A model generated the notes under the pieces. It worked only from the letters and a program-made list of their open reading frames with translations. It was not told where the DNA came from and did no database searches. DNA of 64,000 nucleotides from Turritopsis dohrnii (Eukaryota > Cnidaria > Hydrozoa > Anthoathecata > Oceaniidae), in the NCBI GenBank assembly GCA_027922465.2, contig BQMF02000178.1:1-64000 (forward strand). The letters are read 5' to 3'. Of the stretch, positions 21,378 through 31,390 are shown piece after piece (position 1 is the first letter of the stretch; the number at the start of each line of letters is the position of its first letter). Position numbers and translations under genes: made by a program.

Positions 21378-21593
21378 ATGGCGCGTAATGCTTTTAACTA
21401 TCCACCTATTATTTTATCAGGCGGTAAAATAATAGCTTTAAAGAAATCAAGAAAGAGACGAGGGCGTAGGCGCATGCGTGGTAAGGGAATTGGAAAAGAT
21501 ATATTATTAGCTTTAAAAAAAACAGCAATCGATAACGCTGTAGATCTAGGAAAACAGACGTATAAGAACTTTATGAATACGCGTAAAAAATAA
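21378..21593 (+). CDS. pX-like basic virion peptide with adenain-type cleavage site (71 aa)
   Basis: The protein is short and very basic (KKSRKRRGRRRMRGKG at residues 22-37). It has LSGG-K at residues 13-17, which fits the adenovirus-protease consensus (M/I/L)-x-G-G-x. Polintons and adintoviruses often encode such a pX/mu-like DNA-condensing precursor between capsid and protease genes, as here. The protease gene starts four bases after its stop. The frame is intact. Confidence 0.65.
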   Translation: MARNAFNYPPIILSGGKIIALKKSRKRRGRRRMRGKGIGKDILLALKKTAIDNAVDLGKQTYKNFMNTRKK

Positions 21594-21596
21594 ACA

Positions 21597-22451
21597 ATGG
21601 CACCTGTTGGTATCAGTAACATTGAAATTGATAATTTCATTAAAAAAAATGGAAATGCTGATATGAAGTTTAATTACATTGGAAGTTTCGCAATTAATAA
21701 TATTAAAGATGAAGGTGTAAATCTTTTATTAGAGAAATTACATAAAAAAGAAAATTCCCTTCCATTTGCAATTATAAATACAGACAGAAGCGATCAACCC
21801 GGTGAGCATTGGTTTAGTATTATAAAAACACACAATATTAACAGTTTGATACTGTTTGATTCATTTGGTTTACTGGGATGGAAATATTTTATTGAAACAA
21901 ATGATAAACAAGAAATACAAAGATATTTTTCTAATGTTCCGCTACATGATGATAAAAAATACTATGATGAATCAACAAACATAATGCGAAAGTTGATATT
22001 TAATGTCAATAAGTATATGAAAGAACACGCAAAAAACGGTTATCATTGTCCAAAATTATCACAAGTGGCAAACAATCTTATTAAGACATTGATAGCTTTT
22101 CATTCAAAAACAGATAAGAAAAATAAAGAGAAAAATGTAAACTTATGGGTAGTAAATAATACACTTCAAGAACCTGATACAAGCTATTGTGGAATTTTTC
22201 AGCTTGCTACATACTATAGTATTTTTAATCCATCACATAACGCCGTAAATGGCTATGATAAAATGTTTACACACAACACGTTTCTTAAAGTAATTAAATC
22301 TCTATTCGAAACTGGCGACGCTGGGAGGCAAAACAATGACAAGCTTTTACAAGAATTTGTTGACAATTATAACATCAAAGGCGAATTTACAGAGACAGAG
22401 TCAGATGACTTACATGAAAATCCATCAGAAAACGACACCGACTCGGAATAA
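21597..22451 (+). CDS. Adenain-like cysteine protease (284 aa)
   Basis: The C5-family signature is complete. The catalytic His is in GEHW (residue 71), the Asp in LFDSFG (residue 88) and the Cys in SYCGIF (residue 198), with Gln 191 seven residues before the Cys as in adenovirus protease (oxyanion hole). The C-terminal ~30 residues are acidic and disordered. The enzyme matures virion precursors; likely targets here are the neighbouring pX-like peptide and other proteins with (M/I/L)xGG sites. The frame is intact and the start follows the pX stop by four bases. Confidence 0.92.
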   Translation: MAPVGISNIEIDNFIKKNGNADMKFNYIGSFAINNIKDEGVNLLLEKLHKKENSLPFAIINTDRSDQPGEHWFSIIKTHNINSLILFDSFGLLGWKYFIETNDKQEIQRYFSNVPLHDDKKYYDESTNIMRKLIFNVNKYMKEHAKNGYHCPKLSQVANNLIKTLIAFHSKTDKKNKEKNVNLWVVNNTLQEPDTSYCGIFQLATYYSIFNPSHNAVNGYDKMFTHNTFLKVIKSLFETGDAGRQNNDKLLQEFVDNYNIKGEFTETESDDLHENPSENDTDSE

Positions 22452-22531
22452 CATTTAATATGTAAACAAACACGTACTATAAATTAAGCTGCAGTAAAAT
22501 AGAAAATAACAACATATTATTGAATACGAAA
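22452..22531 (+). promoter_or_regulatory. AT-rich gap before dUTPase with TATAAAT
   Basis: This 80-bp gap holds ACTATAAATTAAG about 50 bp before the dUTPase ATG. It is a possible promoter marking the end of the capsid-protease block. Confidence 0.25.
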
Positions 22532-23122
22532 ATGGGGAAACCAAAAAAAGTGAAAGTTTTCAGAGAGCAAGGTGCTTTATTACCTAAAAAAGCTACAAGC
22601 AATTCAGCAGGATTTGATCTGTTCTTGTTAAAAGAAGTTGGAATAGCTGAAGACGAAAATGATAACGACTGTCTTCATTTCTATCCAAACTACTATAAAT
22701 ACGATACTGGTGTGCGTGTGGAAATCCCTAAAGGCTATTATGGCTTAATTCAATCAAGACCATCTGCAGCTTTTGGATTTGATGTTTTTCCAGGTATAAT
22801 TGATTCTGATTATCGTAAAACAATTAAAGTGGTTGTGAAAACAAAAAGAGGTGTGACAAGCACACATAAAAAAAATATTAGCTTTTGCCAGCTTATAATC
22901 AAAAAAGTCGAAAACATGGAAATTGAAGAAGTTAATTCAATAGATGAGTTATCAAAAACAGAAAGAAAAGGTGGCTTTGGATCAACAGGAAATGCTGTAC
23001 CAAAAGAGTTTGACATTCAAATTGATGAAGATGGTGTAATTACGAAAATTCAGAAAAACGAAGATGAAGATGAAGATGAAGACGATGACGAAAAAAAACC
23101 TACAAACGAAATCAAAAAATAA
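22532..23122 (+). CDS. dut: dUTPase, trimeric type (196 aa)
   Basis: All five motifs are present in order: I SNSAGFDL (residues ~23-30), II QSRPSAA (74-80, where Pro replaces the usual Ser/Gly), III GIIDSDYR (88-95) with the catalytic Asp, IV SFCQLII (117-123) and V RKGGFGSTG (145-153). It hydrolyses dUTP to dUMP and keeps uracil out of viral DNA. The last ~30 residues are an acidic tail not needed for the fold. The ATG at 22532 is chosen; the frame is open a few codons further up without another ATG. dUTPase is an uncommon accessory gene in Polinton-type elements. Confidence 0.92.
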   Translation: MGKPKKVKVFREQGALLPKKATSNSAGFDLFLLKEVGIAEDENDNDCLHFYPNYYKYDTGVRVEIPKGYYGLIQSRPSAAFGFDVFPGIIDSDYRKTIKVVVKTKRGVTSTHKKNISFCQLIIKKVENMEIEEVNSIDELSKTERKGGFGSTGNAVPKEFDIQIDEDGVITKIQKNEDEDEDEDDDEKKPTNEIKK

Positions 23123-23235
23123 GATAGCTACTTTTTTTTGCTGACTAGTATAAAAATTATATTATAAATAATTCATTTTGTTTTTATTTCCAATTATAAT
23201 TTTGTATACAGTTGAAGAAATATTAAATAAAAAAA
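23123..23235 (+). promoter_or_regulatory. AT-rich gap with TATAAAAA-like box before the Cys-rich block
   Basis: TAGTATAAAAATTATATTAT at about 23,148-23,167 lies about 80 bp before the next ATG. It is a candidate promoter for the three Cys-rich genes that follow. Confidence 0.3.
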
Positions 23236-23925
23236 ATGTTGAACTACATTACATGTCATTGTTATGCTAACATTCCTTTACTCAAAACAGAAAATAAAAT
23301 TGTGGAATGGGAAATAGTAAACAGTATTATTTATTTCAAAATTAAAACAGACAACACTGTTATTTGTCTATGTCAGTCTTGCTTTGATCAAGCTATTATT
23401 AACTATAAAGAGATAAAAGATAACGACGGAAAAGCGCAACGTGACTCTCCACTAGATTTAAATAAACAATGTGCAATATGTACAGGAAAACAACTTCAAA
23501 TAACTTATCAAGGAAAGAAGTATTGTAACTGTTGCATACAACATGCTGTAAGTATATTCGACGAAAGTATATGCAAAAGCGACTATCGCAGATTATCTAA
23601 TAACCTAGAAATAAAACTGGATCAATGGGCATATAAAACTATAAAAGAAGTAAGTGGAATGCTAGATAAATGCGGAACTGATGCTTTTGGCAAACCGATA
23701 TGGTGTGGAATTGCTTGCCAGTTAAAACTAAAAAAGACAATAATAGAAACGATTGCCTTTGATACTGATGATGAAGAGAATAAACCAATGTCCATGTTTA
23801 AATCATTACGTGTAAACAGACCAAATACAACAACACAAGAATTTATAAATACTTTAAAATATTTTGATTTAGATAACATTAAAGATTATATTCTCGAGCA
23901 TGGTAAATTTGTCAATAATAAATAA
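23236..23925 (+). CDS. Cys-rich putative zinc protein (229 aa)
   Basis: The frame is intact. Paired cysteines appear at residues ~7-9 (CHC), ~45-49 (CLCQSC), ~79-82 (CAIC) and ~98-101 (CNCC), with a later pair near 148-160, suggesting two or more zinc sites. The C-terminal third is helical. It shares the small Cys-pair style of the other terminal genes of the element but has no recognised domain. The last base of its stop is the first base of the next start (TAATG). Confidence 0.55.
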   Translation: MLNYITCHCYANIPLLKTENKIVEWEIVNSIIYFKIKTDNTVICLCQSCFDQAIINYKEIKDNDGKAQRDSPLDLNKQCAICTGKQLQITYQGKKYCNCCIQHAVSIFDESICKSDYRRLSNNLEIKLDQWAYKTIKEVSGMLDKCGTDAFGKPIWCGIACQLKLKKTIIETIAFDTDDEENKPMSMFKSLRVNRPNTTTQEFINTLKYFDLDNIKDYILEHGKFVNNK

Positions 23926-24329
23926 TGGGCATATTTATGAGTAAGAATCCTTATGACAATCCTTTCATTTCAAAATGGAAAATTGACTGTTTACACACTA
24001 ACATGTTAACGTACAGCAATAAGTTTTCATTTCTTACAAGAATTGAAGCTAGCCAGTTAAGGCTAAAACTAGTATCATACGATAGTGACGTTTTATATTT
24101 ACTGCAAAATATTTATGCTAATCGAGCAAGAAATAGCAAAGAAAGCTTTCACAATTGTTATATGATATGTGATTTTTGTGTGCCAAAGATAACAAATAAT
24201 ATTGACAATGATTATATTTTGAGTGGGTATTTAGATTTTTTAGAATTATATGAAATAACTATATGTCAGTGTTGTCATTACAGAAACGCGAAAAACACTC
24301 TACGAATACCAAAATATTATTCACTATAG
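23925..24329 (+). CDS. Small Cys-rich protein (134 aa)
   Basis: The start overlaps the previous stop by one base. Cysteines cluster in the second half (CDFC near residue 83 and CQCC near residue 115), consistent with one four-cysteine zinc site. A second ATG a few codons in (residue 5) is an alternative start. The family is not recognised. Confidence 0.5.
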   Translation: MGIFMSKNPYDNPFISKWKIDCLHTNMLTYSNKFSFLTRIEASQLRLKLVSYDSDVLYLLQNIYANRARNSKESFHNCYMICDFCVPKITNNIDNDYILSGYLDFLELYEITICQCCHYRNAKNTLRIPKYYSL

Positions 24330-24364
24330 TTCTTGTGTCATCTGTATTTTTTTAAATCATCATC

Positions 24365-24878
24365 ATGTCAGAAAGACAAGTATCATGTGTAGCTGATCTT
24401 ATGCAACGAATAAATTATAAATTAACAAAAGGAAAGGAAACATATTACAGAGATGAAAAAGGAACACCAATATGTAAAAATTGTGAATGCTATAAGCATG
24501 ATTTCGAAATACCATGTAATAGATGTTATTGTCAAAAATGTTTCAGTCTACTGTCAGCTTCCTGTCAATGCAGAACAGTTACAATTAAGCAGTAAAACAC
24601 GCTCATCAGTATGGGAAATAGAATGTGAAGATTTAAATTGTAAAACATGTTTGGCAAACAATTCCAGAATATTAGTGGAGCAGCAGGAAGAAATGGAAAA
24701 GGAAGAATATAATACTAAAAGATGGTGGATAGATGAAGATGACTATTTAAGATGTGGTAAATGTAAAGAAAAAATACCATCCGGTGACGAAATCTGTAAG
24801 ATGTGCTTTTGCGAAAAATGTGAAATAGAGAAGTTCGAATATGACGACGAATTATGTGAACAGTGCCTGAATGGATAA
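24365..24878 (+). pseudogene. Tandem zinc-module protein, frameshifted
   Basis: The first frame (24365-24595) carries CKNC...CNRCYCQKC at residues 37-59. A +1 shift between about 24,545 and 24,595 leads into a second frame that continues to 24878 with CKTC, CGKC...CKMCFCEKC and CEQC. The same CxxC...CxxC(F/Y)CxxC module therefore occurs twice here, and once in the gene at 8134. The shift may be a mutation, an error, or two genes with an overlap. The early part of the second frame (24453-24590) is only a shadow. This is the last gene of the viral element. Confidence 0.5.
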
Positions 24879-24892
24879 CTATGTATAATCTT

Positions 24893-25060
24893 ATTATACT
24901 AATTCGCATTTGTGCATACCACTTTTATTTTAGAGAGTGACATATTTGTTTTTTTTTCACGGTCAAATCCTTCTTATTTTTTCCCTTTTTGTCGTAAAAC
25001 CACGTCAAAGCGAGAACACTTTTTTTGATTTTCCGCGATTAGTATATGCTCCTCCGTTTT
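24893..25060. repeat. MITE end (TATACTAATTCGC family)
   Basis: Fifteen bases after the last viral stop a sequence starts that matches the ends of the foldback elements at 43,383 and 47,725 (TATACTAATTCGC, then CACTTTTATTTTAGAGAGTG). Only this one end is clear here. It marks where recognisable viral sequence stops. Confidence 0.6.
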
Positions 25061-27380
25061 GTTATTTTTGGTTTGCGCAGTGGAAATCAGCCGAAAAACG
25101 TCTTTGGAGGAGTGCGAGCAATGCAATTTCTTCGTTCGAAATTTGTCAACGATCATTTCGTGAGCAAGAAACTTCGCGAAGAAGACGTGTTTCTTTTTGT
25201 ATACGAATATTTTAATTTAAATTTGATTGTTTTAGGCAGCAAATCGACGAAAGAACTGACGAAGAAACACAGGTTTGTATGCACGAAGGTATTGTTATTA
25301 TTATAAAACGTTTTGCTAAACTTTTACTCTTATTAATAAAACAACACGGGTAGCAAGTGAGTTAGTTATTTGTTTACAATGAAAAATCATATTTAGATAT
25401 ACAGAAGAAGTGCAGTGAAGTTTTTAAAAATTAGCTGCAGAAAGATCGAACGAACAAAAGGTATTATTATAAAACTGTTATTTTTGATTAATAGAAGAAC
25501 AAGTTAGTATTTAAATGTATTTAAATGTTCGTTTACGTTTTAGTTATCAATTTATTGTTGAACTTTTATTGTTATTGTATTTTAGATTTTATTTTAGATT
25601 AATAAAAGAACAGGTATAACCACATGCTTAGGTGAGTTTTTAAACAGATGTTGTTTTTTATATATAGGTTTTTTCAGAGGAAAACGAAACGAAGAACGAG
25701 ATGAAGAAAGTCTATTTTTATTTTACGAGCTGTTTACGTATTTCTTTTTATAGTTATCAAATAGTTATGGGAGTGCAGCAGTAGAGTAGTGTAGATGAAG
25801 TTGAAGTTGTTTAAAAATGGCTGCAGAAAGGATGCTGTTTATTCACATGGTGAAGAAAATGGTTTTACTTCTTTTCGGATAGAAATTGTTTGGAAAAGAT
25901 ATAAAGTAATATACGTAAGTACATGAGTCAAACGGATTTAGTAAATACAGCGTTAAAAGAGAGTAAAAACAGAGTTGAAACGATCAAATCATTAAGATGC
26001 ATGTCCCTCGAGCAGTTAATGATTTGTTTTGGTAACGAAGTTGCTGTTCCTTATTTTATTTAATTCAAAATGGCTCCACAGTTATGAAGTTATGAAGAAA
26101 GCATTTTTATGACTTTCACTGTATAAAAATGGTATTGGAATTTCAGTAGAAAGCAAAGAGAAAGTGTATCTTTACAATAGGAAAGTATGCTGGAAAGTTA
26201 ATCGAGTGTTATTAATTTGTTTACAGGTATGAAATACAGAAAGTAAAAGAGTTTAGAAGTGTTTGATAATGGCTACAGAATATGATCAATATTAATTACT
26301 ATCATGATGATGTGAATTGGTATTGAAAGTTAAAGTTAAAATAGTAGCTATTTAGTTAAACACAGTTAGTATTAGTGGATACATAAAGGATAAGAGGGAT
26401 GTTTACTGTTGTGTTTTGAATTTTCCAGCAGAGAGGAGCTTTGAACTGGAAATAAAAAATGGCTCCACGAACGTTTTCATAAAAATTTTTCAGCTATACT
26501 AATTCTGTCATTACGTTTGTGTTTTTAATTATTATTTTTAAGGTTAATACATTTTCAAAGTTTCTTTTACTTTGTTTTGTTTTTCTTTAGATTTCGTCAT
26601 AGCATGATTAGGTTTTTTGTATATATGTTTTTTTAATGTTTTGATCTGTTAAAATAGAAATGAAGCACATGATGGGTTATATATAATGTCGAGAGGGTTA
26701 CTTAAGATTTACTTACTTAATGACTGTGCAATGAAACTATCTTACAAAAAATAAGTGTTGTTGGCTGTATTTTTCTTAAGTTTATATTTTATCGTGTTTA
26801 TGCATATTTTGTGTTATGGTAATCGTTTACGTACTATGCCTAGGTATATAACTTTGAATTTATGATTTTATTTGTGACTTTTTATCTTTTGTGTAAATTT
26901 TTCTTCTTAGTTATTGTTTTTAGGATAAATACGTACTTGAATTTCCTTTTTTTTTTTTCTTTCTTTTTTTTTTTTTCGGTATTACAATTGAAACATTATT
27001 CTTTTAGGCAATAATAAAAAAGCATAAAGAAATGAAACTCATGGTTTTAATCATGATGTTGATGGTTTTGGGAAGAACTAACTATATCATTTCAAAAATT
27101 CATTAATGGTTGCAGTCCAGAAGTAACTTTTGAACAAAAGAAAAAGTTGGAAGGTATCATTTTTGTAATGTTATTCAATGTTTGGTTTTGTATGTCTTAG
27201 TAAACGGTTCTGTGTTATATATTGCATATTTTTACATCAAGAAGTAACTTACTTCTCTTCTGCGTATGAATATATATTCTGAGTCATGTTGCTATTTGTT
27301 TCTGTTTTAAATTTTCTGAATGTAAGAAATGAATTAAAAAATTAATGCCTGAAAAGAAACTTTTGCAAGAGTTAAATTCT
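25061..27380. repeat. Dispersed repeat, copy 1, no genes
   Basis: This is a non-coding region of degenerate repeats. Short blocks around AAAAATGGCTGCAGAAAG or AAAATGGCTCCAC recur near 25,430, 25,815, 26,070, 26,270 and 26,460. The part from about 25,780 to 27,290 is similar in the same orientation to about 38,010-40,390, and a piece near 27,020-27,160 matches 49,400-49,560 in reverse. The short open frames here have no coding character. Confidence 0.55.
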
Positions 27381-27550
27381 GCGACACAACGCATACTGAA
27401 CATGGGTGGCGAGCGACGCCGCCTGGGATGTTTTTGAGTTGCGATTCTATGATTTATTTTTTCGTCACGGGGTACGTACACGGAAATGGTGGATTTGACC
27501 TAATGTTTTCGAAGTTAAGTTCGGTAAAAAGTTTTTACCCGGGATACTAG
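27381..27550. repeat. Repeat-family end with TACCCGGGATACTAGT and (TAA)n
   Basis: This matches, in reverse, 48,835-48,880 and the end near 47,700. The terminal ACTAGTATCCCG(G/T)GTAAAA motif recurs at about 30,777, 41,880, 43,873, 47,710 and 48,260. A short TAA microsatellite follows. It is probably one end of a non-autonomous transposon family. Confidence 0.45.
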
Positions 27551-27972
27551 TAATAATAATAATAATAATTAGCAAACACAACGGCGTTGTTACTTTCCAA
27601 CCCAACAATAGGCGTGGCGCATGCCCAGATGATGATAGCGGGGGTAGCCACTTTTTTCGAGCTAAACCGTATTTAATTTCGCGCTGGAGTATTTTTCGCG
27701 CGGACTTAAATTCGCGCGTTTTAAATTCGCGCACCAAATTTTGATATATTCGCGCGGACTTAAATTCGCGCACCCTGAATTTTGATACACAAACCAAAGA
27801 AATTAAAAAATACAATGATTAAACGAAATAAAACATTTGTTAAGCAAAACAAGTAAACAATGTACATTATCTAGTCTCGAATATCCTTTAATCTTTATGA
27901 TTCAACAAAACAGATCTGTTCATAGTACAAGTCTTGGAACAAAATACTCTTTCAAACATAATTGGGTACATT

Positions 27973-29505
27973 TTAAAGAAATGGATCCTCTTGTTTTTCT
28001 TCACTTGGTTTCTCAAGAAAATCGATTAAACCGGACCTTTTCCAACCATTTTTAACAATATTTTTGTCATCATTTAACATGAAGTCATAAAAAGAAATAA
28101 CCCATTTGGCATGTAACGGCTTCAAAATACTTAACTTCAATTCTACTTTTACGTTCTCAGGTGCAACACCTTTCTGGAGTTGTTCCATGACTTTACTTGT
28201 AAACCAATCATGGGTACTTTTGCGTAAATGAGCCTTACAACTTCTGTTGACACTGAGGTCAAGAGGCTGAAAGATATTTGTCATGTTATTAGGTACCGCG
28301 ACCATTTTTCCATGGCTATCATTCACCAATTTTTTGACATCATCTGTCCAATGACCCTTGAAAACATCTGCTATCAACAACCATTCCTGGTTATTTCGAA
28401 GATTCAGATTCTTCCTAGCGTTGATAACATATGGAATTAAAACTTCATTAATTTGCTCTTTACATTTTTCTTCATTCGACCAGTGGTTGGGGGATTGCGT
28501 TACATTAAAGCCCTGCGGAAACTCAACTTTTGGGTGACATCTTTTAGTTTTTCCTTGGTATATGAGCTGCATTGGCAAAAAGTCACCTTTCATTGTGACA
28601 GCGAAAGTTCCAGTTATTTGGCGATAATCACCACTATTAGTAACTGCAACAGTTTTTACTCCTCTCTCTGCAAGAGTATAGTTTGATACCAAAAAGAAGG
28701 GCAGCGGAGTTTGATCGATGTTAATTATAAGTTCAGCTGGAATATTATACGCCGACACAGCATCGTTTACAGCCTTAAAAAAAGTAAAACCGATTTCTTT
28801 AATTAAACCAGACGAAACAGGTTGCTTTGTTGTCGTACTTTTTCTTTTAACACTCCCTAATCGGCGATGAATCGATTGTGCCCAAGTTTCATTAAGTTCA
28901 AGGCTCCCTCCGTTTTCTTTTAGCAAAGTTCTATCATTTGCAATAACTAAACCTTTAGCGATGGATATTGTCATGTCCCACGTAACTCCAGTGCCAGATG
29001 CTCTCATGCTCTTGATCATTTTCATAACTTTCTCGTCGATTTCTTCTGGTAAAAGGGGTTTAGCTCCACGTCTTTTTTTTGGAAGTGAATTAAGGTCATC
29101 TTGAGAACAGTCTTGCTTTTTGACGTCAAGGGATTTTATCATACCTCTAATTGTTGATTCTGGAATGTTATACTTCCTTGATGCTGGTCTTACACCATTG
29201 ATAACAGCCCACTTAGCAACTTCAAGACGTTTGAACTCATCGTAATCACCGTATTTCTGTCGTTTAGCACCAGATGGTTTGCTGTGGTTTTCTTTACTCG
29301 ACGAAGCGATAGCTACTTCAACACATTCAGCCTAAAACAAAAAAAATTAGAGCAATGATTTATTTCATTTCAACAAGCAAATGAAAACTAAAAAATTTAA
29401 ACTTTTATCATATAAACATACCTCTCTAGCTGTTAAAGTACTTTCTGCTGCAGCTATCCCAAGATCAGTTTTTGGAACTTTCTCAAAATACTTAAACAAC
29501 GACAT
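27973..29505 (-). CDS. pogo/Tigger-like DDE transposase, two exons (480 aa)
   Basis: Exon 1 is 29,422-29,505 (ATG at 29,503-29,505) and exon 2 is 27,973-29,331; the 90-nt intron has GT and TTTTAG ends and the lengths add up to 481 codons. An N-terminal psq/CENP-B-type helix-turn-helix (EFKRLEVAKW..ASRKYNIPESTIRG) is followed by the DDE_1 catalytic core: Asp in NIDQTPL, Asp in LLIADVFKGHW and the third Asp in FQPLDLSVN. The frame has no stops, so the enzyme may be active. It would cut and join the 37-bp terminal repeats of this element. Confidence 0.88.
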
Positions 29506-29986
29506 GATCTAGCTTTTATTACTACACAGTGTGTAATCAAAGCCTTGTTTAAAGCTTCGACCTGAACGAAGAGTGATTTTAAAATTTACGTTCAAATTCA
29601 TAAACTCGTAGTTATAATATACCCTTCTACACATTAGTTTATTTTTATCTTTACAAGCAAGGTCAAAATAGCAACGAGCCTCAGCGTAGAAGAGTGCTAT
29701 CACATGTCTAATTTCAAGTACCATAGAAATATATTTTTATACAAGTACCATGACGCCACTTTTGAAAATAGTTGAAAAAAGGTACCAAAGAATAAAAGAA
29801 ATGAAAAGGAAAGAAATGAAAAGGAAAGAATACTTACGTCATTAGAAACATAATTAGATACTCAATAGGATATTGTTTTTCGTGTTATGTAAAAAACCTA
29901 TCAAATATGTTTAACATCAGATTTACGTTGTTACCTGCAGAATGCATAGTTTAGTCCAGAAATAAATCGGTTATTTTGAAATCACG

Positions 29987-30685
29987 ATGAATGAAGCATA
30001 TGAAGTAGAGGCAGAGTGTAAGATATGTGGCGATTTTACAAAATATAAATGTCTTAGGTGTAAAGATTTTGCTTGCAACAAATCACTTAATTGTTCAGTA
30101 TTTGCTTCTGAATCATATCCTGGGTGGAAAGCAGGAGAATTTGTCGCCCTTTGTAAACCCTGTGATATCTTAGAATTCGAACATTCCGACAAAGAAGAGT
30201 TAAGTCCAGATGATGAAATCCTAACACAAACAACTGACGATGAATCAAAAAACGTTTTCGAAATGGATTGCGCCTCCAGAGGATATCATGTGTACAGAAA
30301 GAATTGGAATCCAAAAGTAGGTGAAAAACTAGAAGTACGATTTGAAGATAGAAATGTATACGACCCATATGCAATGGCACTAGAAGCAACAAGCAAGTCG
30401 ACATTGACCAAAGTGAAAATCGTGGGACATCTTCCACGAGAAATCTCACGGTTTTGTAAATTCTTTAGTGATTATGGAGGGGAATTGTCAGCTGTTGTAA
30501 AATCATCAAATTATAGAAGATCGCCTATACCGCAAGGGGGCTTGGAAATCCAAATTAGGCTTCGTATAGCTCAAGGATCAAGCAGTGACGAAGTGTTTCA
30601 AAAGATGAAAACATTTCTGTATGAATTTTATATGGAACCTGACAAAATCTCCGTTATTGATAATAAAAATGATGACGATTTTTAA
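29987..30685 (+). CDS. HIRAN-domain protein with N-terminal zinc motif (232 aa)
   Basis: The N-terminus has CKIC...CLRC..C and a later CKPC (residues ~11-59), probably a treble-clef-like zinc site. An acidic linker is followed by a HIRAN-like domain (about 90-205), with the conserved RFEDRNVYDPYAMAL (RxPxNPYDxNA-type) and VGHLPREIS segments. HIRAN domains bind DNA ends and forks in HLTF/Rad5-type proteins. Here the domain stands alone, divergent from a transposase and inside the same terminal repeats, so I infer a transposition-accessory or repair-interface role. The frame is intact without introns. Confidence 0.75.
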   Translation: MNEAYEVEAECKICGDFTKYKCLRCKDFACNKSLNCSVFASESYPGWKAGEFVALCKPCDILEFEHSDKEELSPDDEILTQTTDDESKNVFEMDCASRGYHVYRKNWNPKVGEKLEVRFEDRNVYDPYAMALEATSKSTLTKVKIVGHLPREISRFCKFFSDYGGELSAVVKSSNYRRSPIPQGGLEIQIRLRIAQGSSSDEVFQKMKTFLYEFYMEPDKISVIDNKNDDDF

Positions 30686-30777
30686 TGTTTTATGAGAAAA
30701 TAAACTAACCAGCCGAAGTACTTGTATTTCAATATCATTTCATTTTTGTTAAAGTTTCTTATGGTTTATACATTAAC

Positions 30778-31140
30778 TAGTATCCCGTGTAAAAACATTT
30801 TACGGGTTTTTCTGAAAGTGACGCAGAAACCCTATTAATACTATAAGAAAAACAAAACAAATAAACAAAGAAGTTCTAAAGCGTACTTACCCTAAAAACG
30901 TTAATAAATCTTCGTGCAAAACTTCCGTTGTTGTCTATTGTTTCTTGATCTCGCGAATAATCAAAACATTTGAAACGATTAAATGCAATGCAATGTTTTC
31001 TCCTTATACTAATCGTAGAAAAACATTAACTGCCGTGGTCTGACACACCATTATGAAGAAGTGACCGCAAAAACGACCCGAAATTTTAGAGAGTGAAAGC
31101 GTGAAAAAAGTGTGACACACACTCGCTATTATATATAAGA
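30778..31140. repeat. Nested repeat starting ACTAGTATCCCGTG
   Basis: It matches 40,920-41,250 in reverse orientation over most of its length, including the ACTCTCTAAAATTTCGGGTCG stretch seen there in reverse. It lies inside the pogo-like element, so it is either part of its ancestral sequence or a later insertion. Confidence 0.5.
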
Positions 31141-31390
31141 TATCATAAAGTGTTTTATCTTTTTCATGAACCTATTTTCCTTTGCTATCTCTGTTATTTT
31201 CATTCAAAAAAAGTTGCGCTTCAAAATAAGTGACAAATAACACTTATAAGAGGAAATAAGAAGAACACGAATTTTTCGGTATAAATCGTCTGAGACCTTT
31301 TCGCGCGGATTAATTTTCGCGCAGTCCTTAAATTCGCGCATTTTAAGGTGCGCGAAAAATAGTACAGCGCGAATTTAAATACGGTTAAGG

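Noticed and set aside
24453..24590. Upstream part of the second Cys-rich frame as a gene start
   Set aside because: In this stretch the other frame carries the conserved cysteine module, so this part is out of frame.
24937..25306. Overlapping 86-92-codon frames on the plus strand
   Set aside because: They lie in a MITE end and degenerate repeat, overlap each other in different frames and show no protein-like pattern.
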